Shown here one piece after another: positions 1 to 7,892 of a DNA stretch of 64,000 nt; position 1 is the stretch's first letter; every line of letters begins with the position of its first letter. The notes beneath the pieces were generated by a model that ran no database searches, had not been told where the DNA came from, and saw only the letters and a program-made list of their open reading frames with translations. Location: NCBI RefSeq assembly GCF_001653565.1, contig NZ_LYPB01000093.1, forward strand, positions 1 through 64,000, written 5' to 3'. The position numbers and the translations under genes are program-made. This stretch comes from Paenibacillus oryzisoli (GTDB lineage Bacteria > Bacillota > Bacilli > Paenibacillales > NBRC-103111).

Positions 1-73
1 CCCATCAAAGTATGTCTTATATACTTCAACAGAGGTATCTGGAAATCCTTGTTAGTCGATTGGTCAGTCGTAG

Positions 74-104
74 AAAAAAAAAAAACGACATCCCTAGGAT
101 GCCG
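74..104 (-). terminator. Rho-independent terminator of the nitrate operon
   Basis: Read on the minus strand, an 8-bp stem with one mismatch (CGGCATCC / GGATGTCG) and a 3-nt loop is followed by a run of twelve T. It lies about 115 nt past the truncated-hemoglobin stop, the last gene of the leftward nitrate operon. Positions 1-73 and 105-218 show no gene. Confidence 0.75.
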
Positions 105-218
105 AAAGTAGATTTGCGTATTTACATCAGATAAACAATTAAAACAACGACTAGGTTCACAACATACAGGGCATTCAAAACCCGACGGCAAAAGTGGCTA
201 GAATGGAGATTACAGACT

Positions 219-587
219 CTACCTTTCTGTATTTACAAAAAAGTAAGCTGGGCCTTTTAACCGGTCTATAATAATGGCACGCACTTCATTTGAAGGAACA
301 ACTTCCTCAAGTGCACTTTGCATGCACGCAAGCCAAGCATCTGCATGATCCCTGGTAATGGGGAAAGGCGCATGCCGCGCTCGCATCATTGGATTACCAT
401 GTTGGTCTGTATATAGAGAAGGCCCGCCAAAAAATTGGGTTAAGAACTGAAACTGCTTATCTATCACAGGTTCTATGTCCTCTGGAAATATTGGGGCAAG
501 CAAAGGATGGGCCAGAACTTTGGGATAAAAAGCATTCACAATCTTTCTTATTGTCGTTTCTCCACCGATATAATCATACAGTTCCAT
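219..587 (-). CDS. Group 2 truncated hemoglobin (YjbI/GlbO-like)
   Basis: This is a small single-domain globin of 122 residues, a cytoplasmic heme protein of the 2-over-2 truncated family. Visible hallmarks are the opening LYDYIGGE, the AFY segment carrying the B10 tyrosine, FFGGPSLY, and RHAPFPI with the proximal F8 histidine (about residue 72). Group 2 globins bind O2 and NO, and several protect against NO or peroxide; here an NO-detoxifying role is inferred because it is the last gene of a nitrate-reduction operon. The ATG at 587 is preferred over a GTG at 620 because AAGGGAGG lies 11 nt ahead of it and family homology starts there. It lies 49 nt downstream of the 637-924 gene and is followed by the operon terminator. 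Confidence 0.9.
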   Translation of the reverse strand: MELYDYIGGETTIRKIVNAFYPKVLAHPLLAPIFPEDIEPVIDKQFQFLTQFFGGPSLYTDQHGNPMMRARHAPFPITRDHADAWLACMQSALEEVVPSNEVRAIIIDRLKGPAYFFVNTER

Positions 588-636
588 ACCTGTATTAGCC
601 TCCCTTATCACTGGTTTCACTCCAGTAGTCGGCCTT

Positions 637-924
637 CTATGAACCGAACTCGACTTTATACACCAATTGAGCCGCTATATCAAATGATCTGAGGACGGTG
701 CCATGCTCTGTACAAGTTAAACTCGTATGCTCTCCCTTGAGGGGGATAGCCAGAAACTGATGTTCATTCATATACATTAGCATGTATTCCCTATCTTCGG
801 AAATGCGTATCTTCTCAAGCTTTATTTTCTTCGGAGGTGCTATAGGATCGAGTCCTACCTGATCCTCGATGTGCACTTCAATGTGAGAACCAAGCCATTT
901 TGACAAGGTTTCTTCCCATTTCAT
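637..924 (-). CDS. Hypothetical protein, 95 aa, nitrate operon
   Basis: I do not recognise this family. The product is small, soluble and acidic, with no signal peptide, membrane segment or cysteine cluster (one Cys). The predicted pattern is mostly beta, with alternating hydrophobic stretches such as YMLMYMNEHQFLAIPL. Its start overlaps the stop of the preceding 113-residue gene by 4 nt (ATGA), so the two are translationally coupled, and the truncated hemoglobin follows. The tight coupling inside the Fnr-driven operon makes it a real gene; an accessory or assembly role in nitrate/NO metabolism is only a guess from position. Confidence 0.7.
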   Translation of the reverse strand: MKWEETLSKWLGSHIEVHIEDQVGLDPIAPPKKIKLEKIRISEDREYMLMYMNEHQFLAIPLKGEHTSLTCTEHGTVLRSFDIAAQLVYKVEFGS

Positions 925-1262
925 ACTGATGCCTCCTTCTTCAAGCGGCAGCAGCCCGCATCTGCTTTGGGCATGACTTTCACTTGATACCCTTGGAGAT
1001 GAATCCAGCAGTCCAGTTCAGCAGGCAACCCACTCCCCGCGTACTCTTCGATATAGCTCAGAACGTCATCTTCGCTTTCCCAAGTTGACAGCCCTTTGAC
1101 TTCAGCAACCGCGATGTCGAGTCCCTCTTGTTCCCGATGATCCACATACCAAGTCCCTTTGCCTGCGAAAAGCTCACTCATCTGCTGCTCGATAATCATA
1201 TAGAAGGGAGACTGCGCATGTTCACGGATGAAGCATAAATCTAAAGCAAACTCACTCGGCAT
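921..1262 (-). CDS. Hypothetical protein, 113 aa, nitrate operon
   Basis: No family is recognised. The protein is soluble and acidic, without signal peptide or membrane segments; it has several aromatic residues (FYMIIEQQM, TWYVDHREQ, CWIHLQGYQ) and a C-terminal Cys-Cys pair (AGCCRLKK). The start is supported by GAGGGGG about 7 nt upstream of the ATG. It follows the narK-PAS gene by 15 nt and overlaps the next gene by 4 nt, so it belongs to the same transcript. Whether it acts as a chaperone, a ligand-binding protein or something else cannot be told from sequence alone. Confidence 0.7.
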   Translation of the reverse strand: MPSEFALDLCFIREHAQSPFYMIIEQQMSELFAGKGTWYVDHREQEGLDIAVAEVKGLSTWESEDDVLSYIEEYAGSGLPAELDCWIHLQGYQVKVMPKADAGCCRLKKEASV

Positions 1263-1277
1263 GTCACATCCCCCTCT

Positions 1278-2783
1278 CTATTTCGCAGATCTTAGTTTGG
1301 TGATATCGCTAAACATGCCCGAATAATAGACGACATCTCCCGCATCATTCTTGACTGCGCTGATCGTGAGCCATTCGAGATATACATCGCCGTTCTTCTT
1401 ACGATTCCAAATCTCACCCTGCCAGAAACCGCGACCGCGAATGTCATCCCACATCCCATCGTAGAAAGCGCGATCCTGTTTCCCGGATTTCAAAATGTTA
1501 GGCGTCATCCCCATGACTTCCTTGGCTTCGTATCCTGTCAGCTCCGTGAAGGCAGCATTCACAGAATGAATCTTCCCCGTCGTATCCGTCACCATGATAC
1601 CTTCGACTGTATTCTCAATAATTCGCGAAGATAACCCTAATTTCTCATTATAAAACATCCAAACAATGAGAATTAAGCTGGCCAACGCCACCTGGGATAA
1701 GGCCATGAATCCGATGGCATAATGACCCGTCAGTTTGAAGAGAAAGGTAAGCAGCAGCGGCGGGAAAAATCCACCCAAACCACCCATTGCCGAGATGATA
1801 CCATTCGCAATACCAGCTTGCTTGATGAAATACATCGGAACCAATTTGAAAATGGTACCATTCCCCGTTCCTGCACATAGGGCAATGGTTAAACAACCGA
1901 CCGTGTACCACGTCATCGACGGAGCAAATGAAAGTAAAATGCCCGAAACCGTTAAGCCAGCGAAAACAAACATAAGGATTTTGAATGGGTTAAACTTATC
2001 CCCGAGGTAGCCCCCGATCGGTCTCATGGCTGTTGCCAGCACGATAAATCCGCCCGTGCGCATCCCGGCATCTACTTTCGACAGATGAAAGCTGCTAACC
2101 ATGAAATTCGGTAAATACACGGTGAAAGCAACAAAAGAACCGAATGTGAGGAAGTAAAACAAACACAGTAACCATAGCTTGGAATTGCCGGCAACGCCTT
2201 TGATTTGCTCAACAAGGGAGGTCTGTACCGGAGGCTCTTTGCGATCCCCGATAACGAAGTTCAATCCTGCCATGACGATCAGTAGAATGCTGTAGAGCAT
2301 GACCGTTTTGGACCAACCTACTTGATTCGCTATGACAGGTGCGCCAAAGGTGGAGAGCGCTGTTCCGAGATTACCGATCCCGTAAATGCCGTTCACGAAG
2401 CCATGCCGTTCTTTCGGATAATATTTAGGCAAGGAAGTCACACCAACTGAGAATACAGCCCCGCCAATGCCCAGGAAGAACCCCCCAATGATTAGATCCC
2501 CGAAGGAATTCGCTTGGCTGACCCAGTACACAGGTGCAAGTAATAGAATGAAGGAGATTGCAAACAACTTTCTAGCCCCGTAACGATTCGTCCAATATCC
2601 CACAGGTACCCGCATGACGGAACCGAACAAGATCGGAATAGCGGTTACCCAAGTGAGCTGCGAAGGGGTCAGCTTGATCGACTCTTTAATAAATGGCATC
2701 AACGAAGAAAGGATGACCCATACCATAAAGCCTAGAACCAGAGAGATCGTTTGAAGCGGCAATTGTACTTTTTTGATAGTCAT
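1278..2783 (-). CDS. NarK-type nitrate/nitrite MFS transporter with C-terminal PAS domain
   Basis: Residues 1 to about 375 form a 12-helix major-facilitator protein of the nitrate/nitrite porter (NarK) family: WVILSSLMPFIKES in helix 1, the MRVPVGYWTNRYGARKLF loop, and glycine-rich helices such as GFFLGIGGAVFSVG and ANGIISAMGGLGGFF. Roughly residues 384-501 form a PAS/PAC domain: IIENTVEGIMVTD, NAAFTELTGY, GFWQGEIWNRKKNG and YYSGMFSDIT. Typical NarK proteins of about 390-460 residues end after helix 12, so the fused sensor is unusual. The gene overlaps the small membrane-protein gene upstream by 4 nt. Likely role: import of nitrate and/or export of nitrite for the adjacent reductase, perhaps gated by whatever the PAS domain senses. 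The transporter assignment is firm; the gating is inference. Confidence 0.92.
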   Translation of the reverse strand: MTIKKVQLPLQTISLVLGFMVWVILSSLMPFIKESIKLTPSQLTWVTAIPILFGSVMRVPVGYWTNRYGARKLFAISFILLLAPVYWVSQANSFGDLIIGGFFLGIGGAVFSVGVTSLPKYYPKERHGFVNGIYGIGNLGTALSTFGAPVIANQVGWSKTVMLYSILLIVMAGLNFVIGDRKEPPVQTSLVEQIKGVAGNSKLWLLCLFYFLTFGSFVAFTVYLPNFMVSSFHLSKVDAGMRTGGFIVLATAMRPIGGYLGDKFNPFKILMFVFAGLTVSGILLSFAPSMTWYTVGCLTIALCAGTGNGTIFKLVPMYFIKQAGIANGIISAMGGLGGFFPPLLLTFLFKLTGHYAIGFMALSQVALASLILIVWMFYNEKLGLSSRIIENTVEGIMVTDTTGKIHSVNAAFTELTGYEAKEVMGMTPNILKSGKQDRAFYDGMWDDIRGRGFWQGEIWNRKKNGDVYLEWLTISAVKNDAGDVVYYSGMFSDITKLRSAK

Positions 2784-2968
2784 TCGACATCACGCTCCCG
2801 ACGATAGATCATAATAGCCGCAGGGAATAACAACATATTCAATACAGCATAGATAATAACGGAGCGATAATGGTCGAAATAGTAGGCATTCACGGCCTTT
2901 TGCGTAAACATAATACAGAGGAATAACATGATGCATAATAAAATAACGCCGAAATAACTACGCTTCAT
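2780..2968 (-). CDS. Small two-helix membrane protein, 62 aa
   Basis: The product has two strongly hydrophobic stretches (about residues 5-25 and 37-55) joined by a short polar loop and ends in a basic/acidic tail, so it should be an integral membrane hairpin. No family is recognised. It overlaps the Rieske gene upstream by 11 nt and the narK-PAS gene downstream by 4 nt, which is strong evidence that it is translated. A structural or anchoring subunit of the nitrate-reductase electron chain is possible but unproven. Confidence 0.72.
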   Translation of the reverse strand: MKRSYFGVILLCIMLFLCIMFTQKAVNAYYFDHYRSVIIYAVLNMLLFPAAIMIYRRERDVE

Positions 2969-3482
2969 ATCGTTTCACTCCTGTCGCATATATCGCGCCA
3001 TTCTCCTGCTTTAGAAGAACTTCTGGCAGAGGTCGCTTGGGTGGACCCGCTGTTGGTGCCCCCGTTCTGGCATCGAAAATGCCGTGATGGCACGGACAGA
3101 CCATTTCATCCTTCTCTTTGCTCCAAAACACGGGACATTTGAGGTGCGTACAGGCATTTTGATAAGCTCTATATTCGTTCTCGCCAAGACGAATTAATAA
3201 GGCAGAGTCATGCTCACCCGGATAAGCGAACTGCGCGGCATCTCCAATTTTCAATGAGCTGATGTCTGTAATCTTGAGTTGTGGATAAGACTTCTTGGAT
3301 AGTCCCGTCAGTTCCTTAGCTGCAAGTGCTCCCCATGGCAGCGTGGATACGGCGAACACCCCAGCCGCACCAACCAGTGTCTTCATAAAGCCGCGCCGAT
3401 CCAACCTTCTCTCTTCATTTTTCCTTATATTGTGCGTATAGTTATCTTCTTTAAAGGGACTATGATTATTGTCCTGTTTCAT
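2958..3482 (-). CDS. Tat-exported Rieske [2Fe-2S] protein
   Basis: The protein has 174 residues. A twin-arginine motif near the N-terminus (RRLDRRGFMK) is followed by a hydrophobic helix (LVGAAGVFAVSTLPW), predicting Tat export and anchoring outside the membrane. The C-terminal half is a Rieske fold with both ligand boxes, CTHLKCPV and CPCHHGIFD, giving the two Cys and two His ligands and extra Cys. Such proteins take electrons from quinol or pass them to periplasmic acceptors. Start at ATG 3482 is chosen over GTG 3491 because GGGGTGG sits 5 nt before it. It follows the ferredoxin gene by 24 nt. Its partner is presumably the cytochrome b-like subunit of this operon (7265-6225); the catalytic subunit lacks an export signal, which makes the topology interesting. 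Confidence 0.9.
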   Translation of the reverse strand: MKQDNNHSPFKEDNYTHNIRKNEERRLDRRGFMKTLVGAAGVFAVSTLPWGALAAKELTGLSKKSYPQLKITDISSLKIGDAAQFAYPGEHDSALLIRLGENEYRAYQNACTHLKCPVFWSKEKDEMVCPCHHGIFDARTGAPTAGPPKRPLPEVLLKQENGAIYATGVKRYEA

Positions 3483-3506
3483 TAAGTCCACCCCATCACA
3501 AGCAGA

Positions 3507-4070
3507 TTAGAACAACTTTTGTTGACCTTGTAGAATACCTGGAAGCGAGATCTTCACATTCGTTTCTCCTTCTAATGGATCCCAAGGTTGCTGACTCGCT
3601 GTCCATTTTCCCAGCTTATGCTGGGCTTTCTTCTGAGCTAACTCATCCTCTGTCAACCACTGCAGCGTATTCGTCGGGCAAACGGATGCACACATGGGAG
3701 GGATACCTTCTCGGGTCCGGTCATAGCAAAGATCACACTTGTACATCAGATTCTGCTCGGTATCAAATTTAGGAATGCCATACGGGCAGGCGATGGTACA
3801 ATTCTGACAGCCAATACATTTCTCGACCAATGCCGAAAGTACCGCACCCTCTTCAGTGATCTGAATGGCCTGAGCCGGACAGCTTCTGGCACAAGCCGGA
3901 TTCACGCAGTGCAGGCACATCAACGGAATCGTTTGGCGGTTAACCAGCGGATTCACGTCATAGACATAATTGCGATTTCTCTCATCGTGCCCCCCACATT
4001 GCGTACAGGCAGCCAAACAGCTTCGACAGCCGATACAATTATCCATTTCAATATATAAATGTTGTTTCAT
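3507..4070 (-). CDS. Four-[4Fe-4S] ferredoxin subunit (NrfC/DmsB-type)
   Basis: This 187-residue electron-transfer subunit carries four cysteine clusters in the order typical of NrfC/DmsB/PhsB proteins: CIGCRSCLAAC, CLHCVNPACARSCP, CIGCQNCTIACPYG and CDLCYDR with CASVCP. No signal peptide is present, so it is cytoplasmic. It should wire the molybdoenzyme to a membrane quinol-oxidising subunit. The start at 4070 (MKQHLYIEMD) overlaps the stop of the catalytic subunit by 4 nt (ATGA); an upstream in-frame start at 4115 is less likely. The Rieske gene follows after 24 nt. Confidence 0.92.
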   Translation of the reverse strand: MKQHLYIEMDNCIGCRSCLAACTQCGGHDERNRNYVYDVNPLVNRQTIPLMCLHCVNPACARSCPAQAIQITEEGAVLSALVEKCIGCQNCTIACPYGIPKFDTEQNLMYKCDLCYDRTREGIPPMCASVCPTNTLQWLTEDELAQKKAQHKLGKWTASQQPWDPLEGETNVKISLPGILQGQQKLF

Positions 4071-6238
4071 CCGTTCGTCATCCTCTCTGGATGCTTTGCG
4101 ATCTGAGCCGCGCAAGCTTTGAATTCCGGCATGCGCGACATCGGATCAAGCGCCGCTATGGTCAGCAAATTAATCGAGAGCTCATGACCGAAATGATAGG
4201 GAACGAACACGGTATCCGTACGAATCGCTTCGATTATTTTCACTTTGTAGAAGGCTTCCCCGCGGCGTGTATACAACCTGATGACTTCATCATGTGCGAT
4301 ATGGTAGCGCTCCGCTGTTTCTGGATGCACTTCAACGTAAGGCTCCGGACACATATCCCGAAGGAAGGGAATTCTTCTGGTTTGATTCCCGGACAAGTAA
4401 TGATAAACAACCCGGCCTGTGGTAAGTCGAAGCGGATATTGCTCACAAGGTTCCTCAGCCGGTGGTCTGTAAGGCAGCGCGCATAGCTCTGCTCTGCCGT
4501 CCGCGTGATAGAACTTGTGATCCAGGAACATATACGGTGTTCCTGGGTCTTCTTCGTTGCGGCAAGGCCAGAACACACCGTCCTGCTTATCAATCTTCTC
4601 CCACGTAGCCCCGTAATAATCGGCATATCCGCCTTTGGAAGCCAGACGAAATTCATCCGCTACATCTCTGGCTGACTTCAGATGGCCGAAATACTGTCCT
4701 CTGCCCAGTCGCTCCGCAAGCTCTATCTCAATTAACCAGTCCGGTTTCGACTCCCCAATAGGCTCTTGTGCTTTATTAATCTTAATGATCCGTCCTTCCA
4801 GATTCGTCACGGTGCCTTCATCTTCTGACCAAGTGACGGATGGCAGTACAACATCGGCAAACTCGGCCGATTCGGATAAATACATATCTGAGCAGACCAT
4901 GAAGTCCAGATTTTTTAAAGCAGCGCGGACGAAATTCAGGTTTGGCGCAGAAACGGCTGGATTTGAACAAAGCAAGTATAAGCCCCGAATCGTTCGGTCT
5001 TGCATAAGCTCGAACATTTCATAAGCGGATACACCTGGCTGCGGCATCTCCTCAGGCTTAATCCCCCACACCTTGCACACCTCTTCGACGTGCTTCGGAT
5101 TCGTAATTTTGCGGTAGCCTGGAAGCGCGTCGGCTTTCTGTCCATGCTCTCTTCCACCTTGGCCATTGCCTTGTCCCGTGAAGGTGGCAACGCCCGACTT
5201 GGGCCGGCCGATCTTCCCCGTCACCAAGCACATATTCGTGTAGGCGGATACGTTATCAGACCCTTTAATTTGTTGTTCAATGCCGCGAGCGAACATGACG
5301 ACAGCGTTCGGCGCTTTGCCATAAATCTCAGCGGCGCGAATCAATTTCTCTGGAGCAACGCCAGTGATTTCACTCGTGTACGCAGGTGTGAATTCTTTCA
5401 CAACCTCTTTCATTTCCTCGAAGCCGTTGGTATGGTTGGCGACAAATTCTTCATCTATATGACCATGTTCAATCAGTAAATGAACCATGCAATTGGCCAG
5501 CGCCAAGTCCGTTCCCGGACGTAAATCAAGATGAACGTCCGCCCGCCTGGCGATAGGTGTTTCCCGGGGATCTGCTACGATCAAATATCCGCCACGATTC
5601 TGAACTTCCCAGACTCTGAACATCGAGGTAGGGTGGCATTCGGCTGTATTGCTGCCGGCAATAAACAAGCAATCCGTCTCATGCAGATCGGTCCAAGGTA
5701 AGGTAGATCCCCGATCTACGCCAAAGCTGCGAAGGAAACCTGCGGCCGCGCTCGACATACAGAATCGGCCATTGTAGTCAATGTAACGTGTTTGCAACGC
5801 GACCCTGGCAAATTTCCCCGTTAGATAGCACTTCTCATTCGTCATCGATACCCCGCTGAAGACAGAAAGCGTATCCTTGCCGAATTCCCCTTGCAGCTCT
5901 TGGAATCGTTTCACGATCAACGTATACGCCTCTTCCCAGCTAGCCTCGCGGAAGCCTTCCTTCGTTCCTTTGAGTGATGCATCATCACGGATTAACGGAC
6001 GCAACAGGCGATCTTCATGGTTGGTTTGTTGATAGGCCGTCACACCCTTAGGACACATCTTGCCTAACGTCACTGGCCAATCGTATCGCGGCTCGACACC
6101 GATAATGGTATTGGAAGTCGTATCCACTCGCAAATTCATTCCGCACTGCATTCCGCAGTAGGAACAATGGGTTTTAACTAACTGTTCATTGGGATGTGTT
6201 TTATTCGCGATCACTTTAAAGAATTTATCCTTGGGCAT
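4067..6238 (-). CDS. Molybdopterin nitrate reductase catalytic subunit (NarB/NasC/NapA type)
   Basis: This is a bis-MGD molybdoenzyme of 723 residues. Cys25, Cys28, Cys32 and Cys62 (HCSYCGMQCG and KMCPKG) bind an N-terminal [4Fe-4S] cluster. RFCMSSAAAG places the Mo ligand at Cys160, as in NapA, NarB and NasC and unlike the Asp ligand of NarG or the Sec/Cys of formate dehydrogenases. The GQGNGQGGREHG segment and the C-terminal dinucleotide-binding domain (LTTGRVVYHYLSG) also fit nitrate reductases. There is no Tat signal and no C-terminal [2Fe-2S] BFD domain, so the enzyme is cytoplasmic and fed by separate subunits. AAGGAGG lies 8 nt before the ATG. It overlaps the cytochrome-like gene upstream and the ferredoxin gene downstream. 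Nitrate as substrate is inferred from the Cys motif plus the narK neighbour; a related oxyanion cannot be excluded. Confidence 0.87.
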   Translation of the reverse strand: MPKDKFFKVIANKTHPNEQLVKTHCSYCGMQCGMNLRVDTTSNTIIGVEPRYDWPVTLGKMCPKGVTAYQQTNHEDRLLRPLIRDDASLKGTKEGFREASWEEAYTLIVKRFQELQGEFGKDTLSVFSGVSMTNEKCYLTGKFARVALQTRYIDYNGRFCMSSAAAGFLRSFGVDRGSTLPWTDLHETDCLFIAGSNTAECHPTSMFRVWEVQNRGGYLIVADPRETPIARRADVHLDLRPGTDLALANCMVHLLIEHGHIDEEFVANHTNGFEEMKEVVKEFTPAYTSEITGVAPEKLIRAAEIYGKAPNAVVMFARGIEQQIKGSDNVSAYTNMCLVTGKIGRPKSGVATFTGQGNGQGGREHGQKADALPGYRKITNPKHVEEVCKVWGIKPEEMPQPGVSAYEMFELMQDRTIRGLYLLCSNPAVSAPNLNFVRAALKNLDFMVCSDMYLSESAEFADVVLPSVTWSEDEGTVTNLEGRIIKINKAQEPIGESKPDWLIEIELAERLGRGQYFGHLKSARDVADEFRLASKGGYADYYGATWEKIDKQDGVFWPCRNEEDPGTPYMFLDHKFYHADGRAELCALPYRPPAEEPCEQYPLRLTTGRVVYHYLSGNQTRRIPFLRDMCPEPYVEVHPETAERYHIAHDEVIRLYTRRGEAFYKVKIIEAIRTDTVFVPYHFGHELSINLLTIAALDPMSRMPEFKACAAQIAKHPERMTNG

Positions 6239-7265
6239 TCTGGTTGGCCTCCTTCACGCGAATCTGATGAGTCGGTATCCCTGTAAATCGGGACATTCTA
6301 TATTTGCGGCGGCATGGCAGGCACAGCTCTGCCAGGTGGAAGCCTTCTTCTGTTTTGAATTCGATTTCGTTTACTTTAAGCACAGCGATGACGTCATTGG
6401 ACTGCTCGACAGACACAAAGCCTGTTCCACAGACCCTACAGCTCTTGGTCGCTTGCTCTGCGTAATGTTCTCTATAATTTCGAGCCAACACGCTCATTGG
6501 ACGGAATGGAATGTGAGCAAGCTTGCCGAAAGGGATATAAATCAGGGTCACGATAACGGACCATTGGTGGACTAACGTAACAACTGGATGTCCATAGCCA
6601 TGAAGGACTAGATTGCAGAAGGTGAGCAGCAGCCCAGTCAAACTTACGAATAGGAGCATATACAGCGGGAGAAAATCATAGACAAATGTCTGTTCTGCAC
6701 GTGCCTGCATGTTCTTAATCCTGCGATACAAAGCCATGCATACACCGCCAATTACCATAAAAGCTGTAATATTCAGCGCATTATAGAATAGGAATCCGAG
6801 AACGCCATCCGCTTGAATCTTCATAAGGTCGATACCGAAGCCAACAACCGTATATTTTCCGTTCTCGGCCATCGTGAAGTACATCCATCCGAATACCAGA
6901 GGGAAGGTTACGAAGGCGGATAAGATGCAACCCCAACCAAGGAGAACATGCTGCGTCCAGCGATACCACCCGCGATTCCAGATAAAGCGATATGTGAGGA
7001 GATGGTCTGTCGTTGTCTGAGGCGTACTTTTTCGGAATAACAGCTTTAACCCTTTTTTCAAAATAATTTTCGTAGGCGGCCGCTCTCCCCACGCAATAAA
7101 GCGATAAAAGAATCCGCAAATGAAAACCACCGTTCCTACCATGTAGCCGTATAAAGCCAAGTCAATATGTGTAAAAAACCTTGAACCGACTCCCATAAGA
7201 ATAATTAATCCGCAAAGAACCAGAAAGACACATTTGGCGAATTTGGACGCGAACGCTCGATCCAT
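6225..7265 (-). CDS. NarI-like cytochrome b membrane subunit with C-terminal CxxC pairs
   Basis: An integral membrane protein of about 346 residues with five or six helices. Histidines sit in or at the ends of helices (WTQHVLLGWG; LVLHGYGHPVVTLVHQWS; FGKLAHIPFRP), matching the heme-b histidine pattern of NarI/HdrE-type quinol-oxidising subunits. After the last helix a soluble tail of about 80 residues carries CRVCG and CLPCRRKY, two CxxC pairs that could bind zinc or an iron-sulfur cluster; NarI has no such tail. Probable role: quinol oxidation and electron delivery to the ferredoxin and molybdoenzyme. The gene lies between hemerythrin (33 nt) and the catalytic subunit (14-nt overlap). Starts at 7289 (TTG), 7274 and 7265 are possible; 7265 has AAGGAG at the best distance. 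Confidence 0.75.
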   Translation of the reverse strand: MDRAFASKFAKCVFLVLCGLIILMGVGSRFFTHIDLALYGYMVGTVVFICGFFYRFIAWGERPPTKIILKKGLKLLFRKSTPQTTTDHLLTYRFIWNRGWYRWTQHVLLGWGCILSAFVTFPLVFGWMYFTMAENGKYTVVGFGIDLMKIQADGVLGFLFYNALNITAFMVIGGVCMALYRRIKNMQARAEQTFVYDFLPLYMLLFVSLTGLLLTFCNLVLHGYGHPVVTLVHQWSVIVTLIYIPFGKLAHIPFRPMSVLARNYREHYAEQATKSCRVCGTGFVSVEQSNDVIAVLKVNEIEFKTEEGFHLAELCLPCRRKYRMSRFTGIPTHQIRVKEANQNAQG

Positions 7266-7298
7266 GATTATCATTGCTCCTTCACTCAATCAGATCTG

Positions 7299-7817
7299 TC
7301 ATACATACCGCTCCAGCATTTGATTCGCAATCGGGAAAACCATCTCCTCTTCGGATCGCAGATGCTCGGATATGACGGAACAAGCCACACTAAGCAGCGT
7401 GATCGCCTTCTTCAGCTTGATACTGTCGGTACCATTGCATTGGTCCACATAGTCAAGAAATGAGCGAACAAACCTTTCCGCTTCTTTATGATCCTCTTCC
7501 AAGACCCACGTTGAGGTGAGGAAGGTGGGCTCCATCCCTTGATTCGCATACTCCGTAAGGAGAGGAAGTACTTCCACTTCCTCCCAGTGTTCGTGCGCTT
7601 CGAGCTGCTGCATGAAGTTTTCCATTACTTTTCGAATTTCTTGAAGCAACAGCTTGGACTCTTCCGAGCCAAGCACACCAACCAAATGAGTTGTCATTTC
7701 CTGGACATGATCAAGCTCTTTTTTTAACGCGCCATGTTCGTCCTTTAACCGCCCTAGAACCTGTTGAACACTAGCAGCTTGATCGTCGTCTAACGGCATT
7801 CCAAGATCATTCACCAT
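7299..7817 (-). CDS. Hemerythrin HHE-domain protein
   Basis: The 172-residue protein is an all-helical hemerythrin-like domain with the expected di-iron ligands spread over four helices: DEHGALKKELDH, AHEHWEEVEVLPLL, EEDHKEAERF and SEHLRSEEEMVFP. Related bacterial proteins bind O2 or NO, or repair iron-sulfur clusters (the RIC/YtfE group). GGAGGA precedes the ATG by about 7 nt. It is the first gene after an Fnr-type promoter and opens the nitrate operon, so protection of the oxygen- and NO-sensitive clusters during nitrate reduction is the likely role. That role is inferred. Confidence 0.87.
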   Translation of the reverse strand: MVNDLGMPLDDDQAASVQQVLGRLKDEHGALKKELDHVQEMTTHLVGVLGSEESKLLLQEIRKVMENFMQQLEAHEHWEEVEVLPLLTEYANQGMEPTFLTSTWVLEEDHKEAERFVRSFLDYVDQCNGTDSIKLKKAITLLSVACSVISEHLRSEEEMVFPIANQMLERYV

Positions 7818-7841
7818 ACCTGATTCCTCCTTATATTGCTA

Positions 7842-7892
7842 TAATCCCATTGTAAGCCTTTATCTCCGCATTCTCTGTGAGGAGAATCACAG
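7842..7892 (-). promoter_or_regulatory. Fnr/Crp-type operator and promoter of the nitrate operon
   Basis: A perfect 6-bp-arm palindrome CTGTGA-N6-TCACAG lies at 7875-7892. Read leftward, TACAAT (7854-7849) is a plausible -10; a start near 7842 puts the palindrome centre (7883.5) at -41.5, the class II activator position. TGTGA-N6-TCACA is the binding consensus of Bacillus Fnr and of Crp-family activators. The regulator gene is not in the window. Confidence 0.85.
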
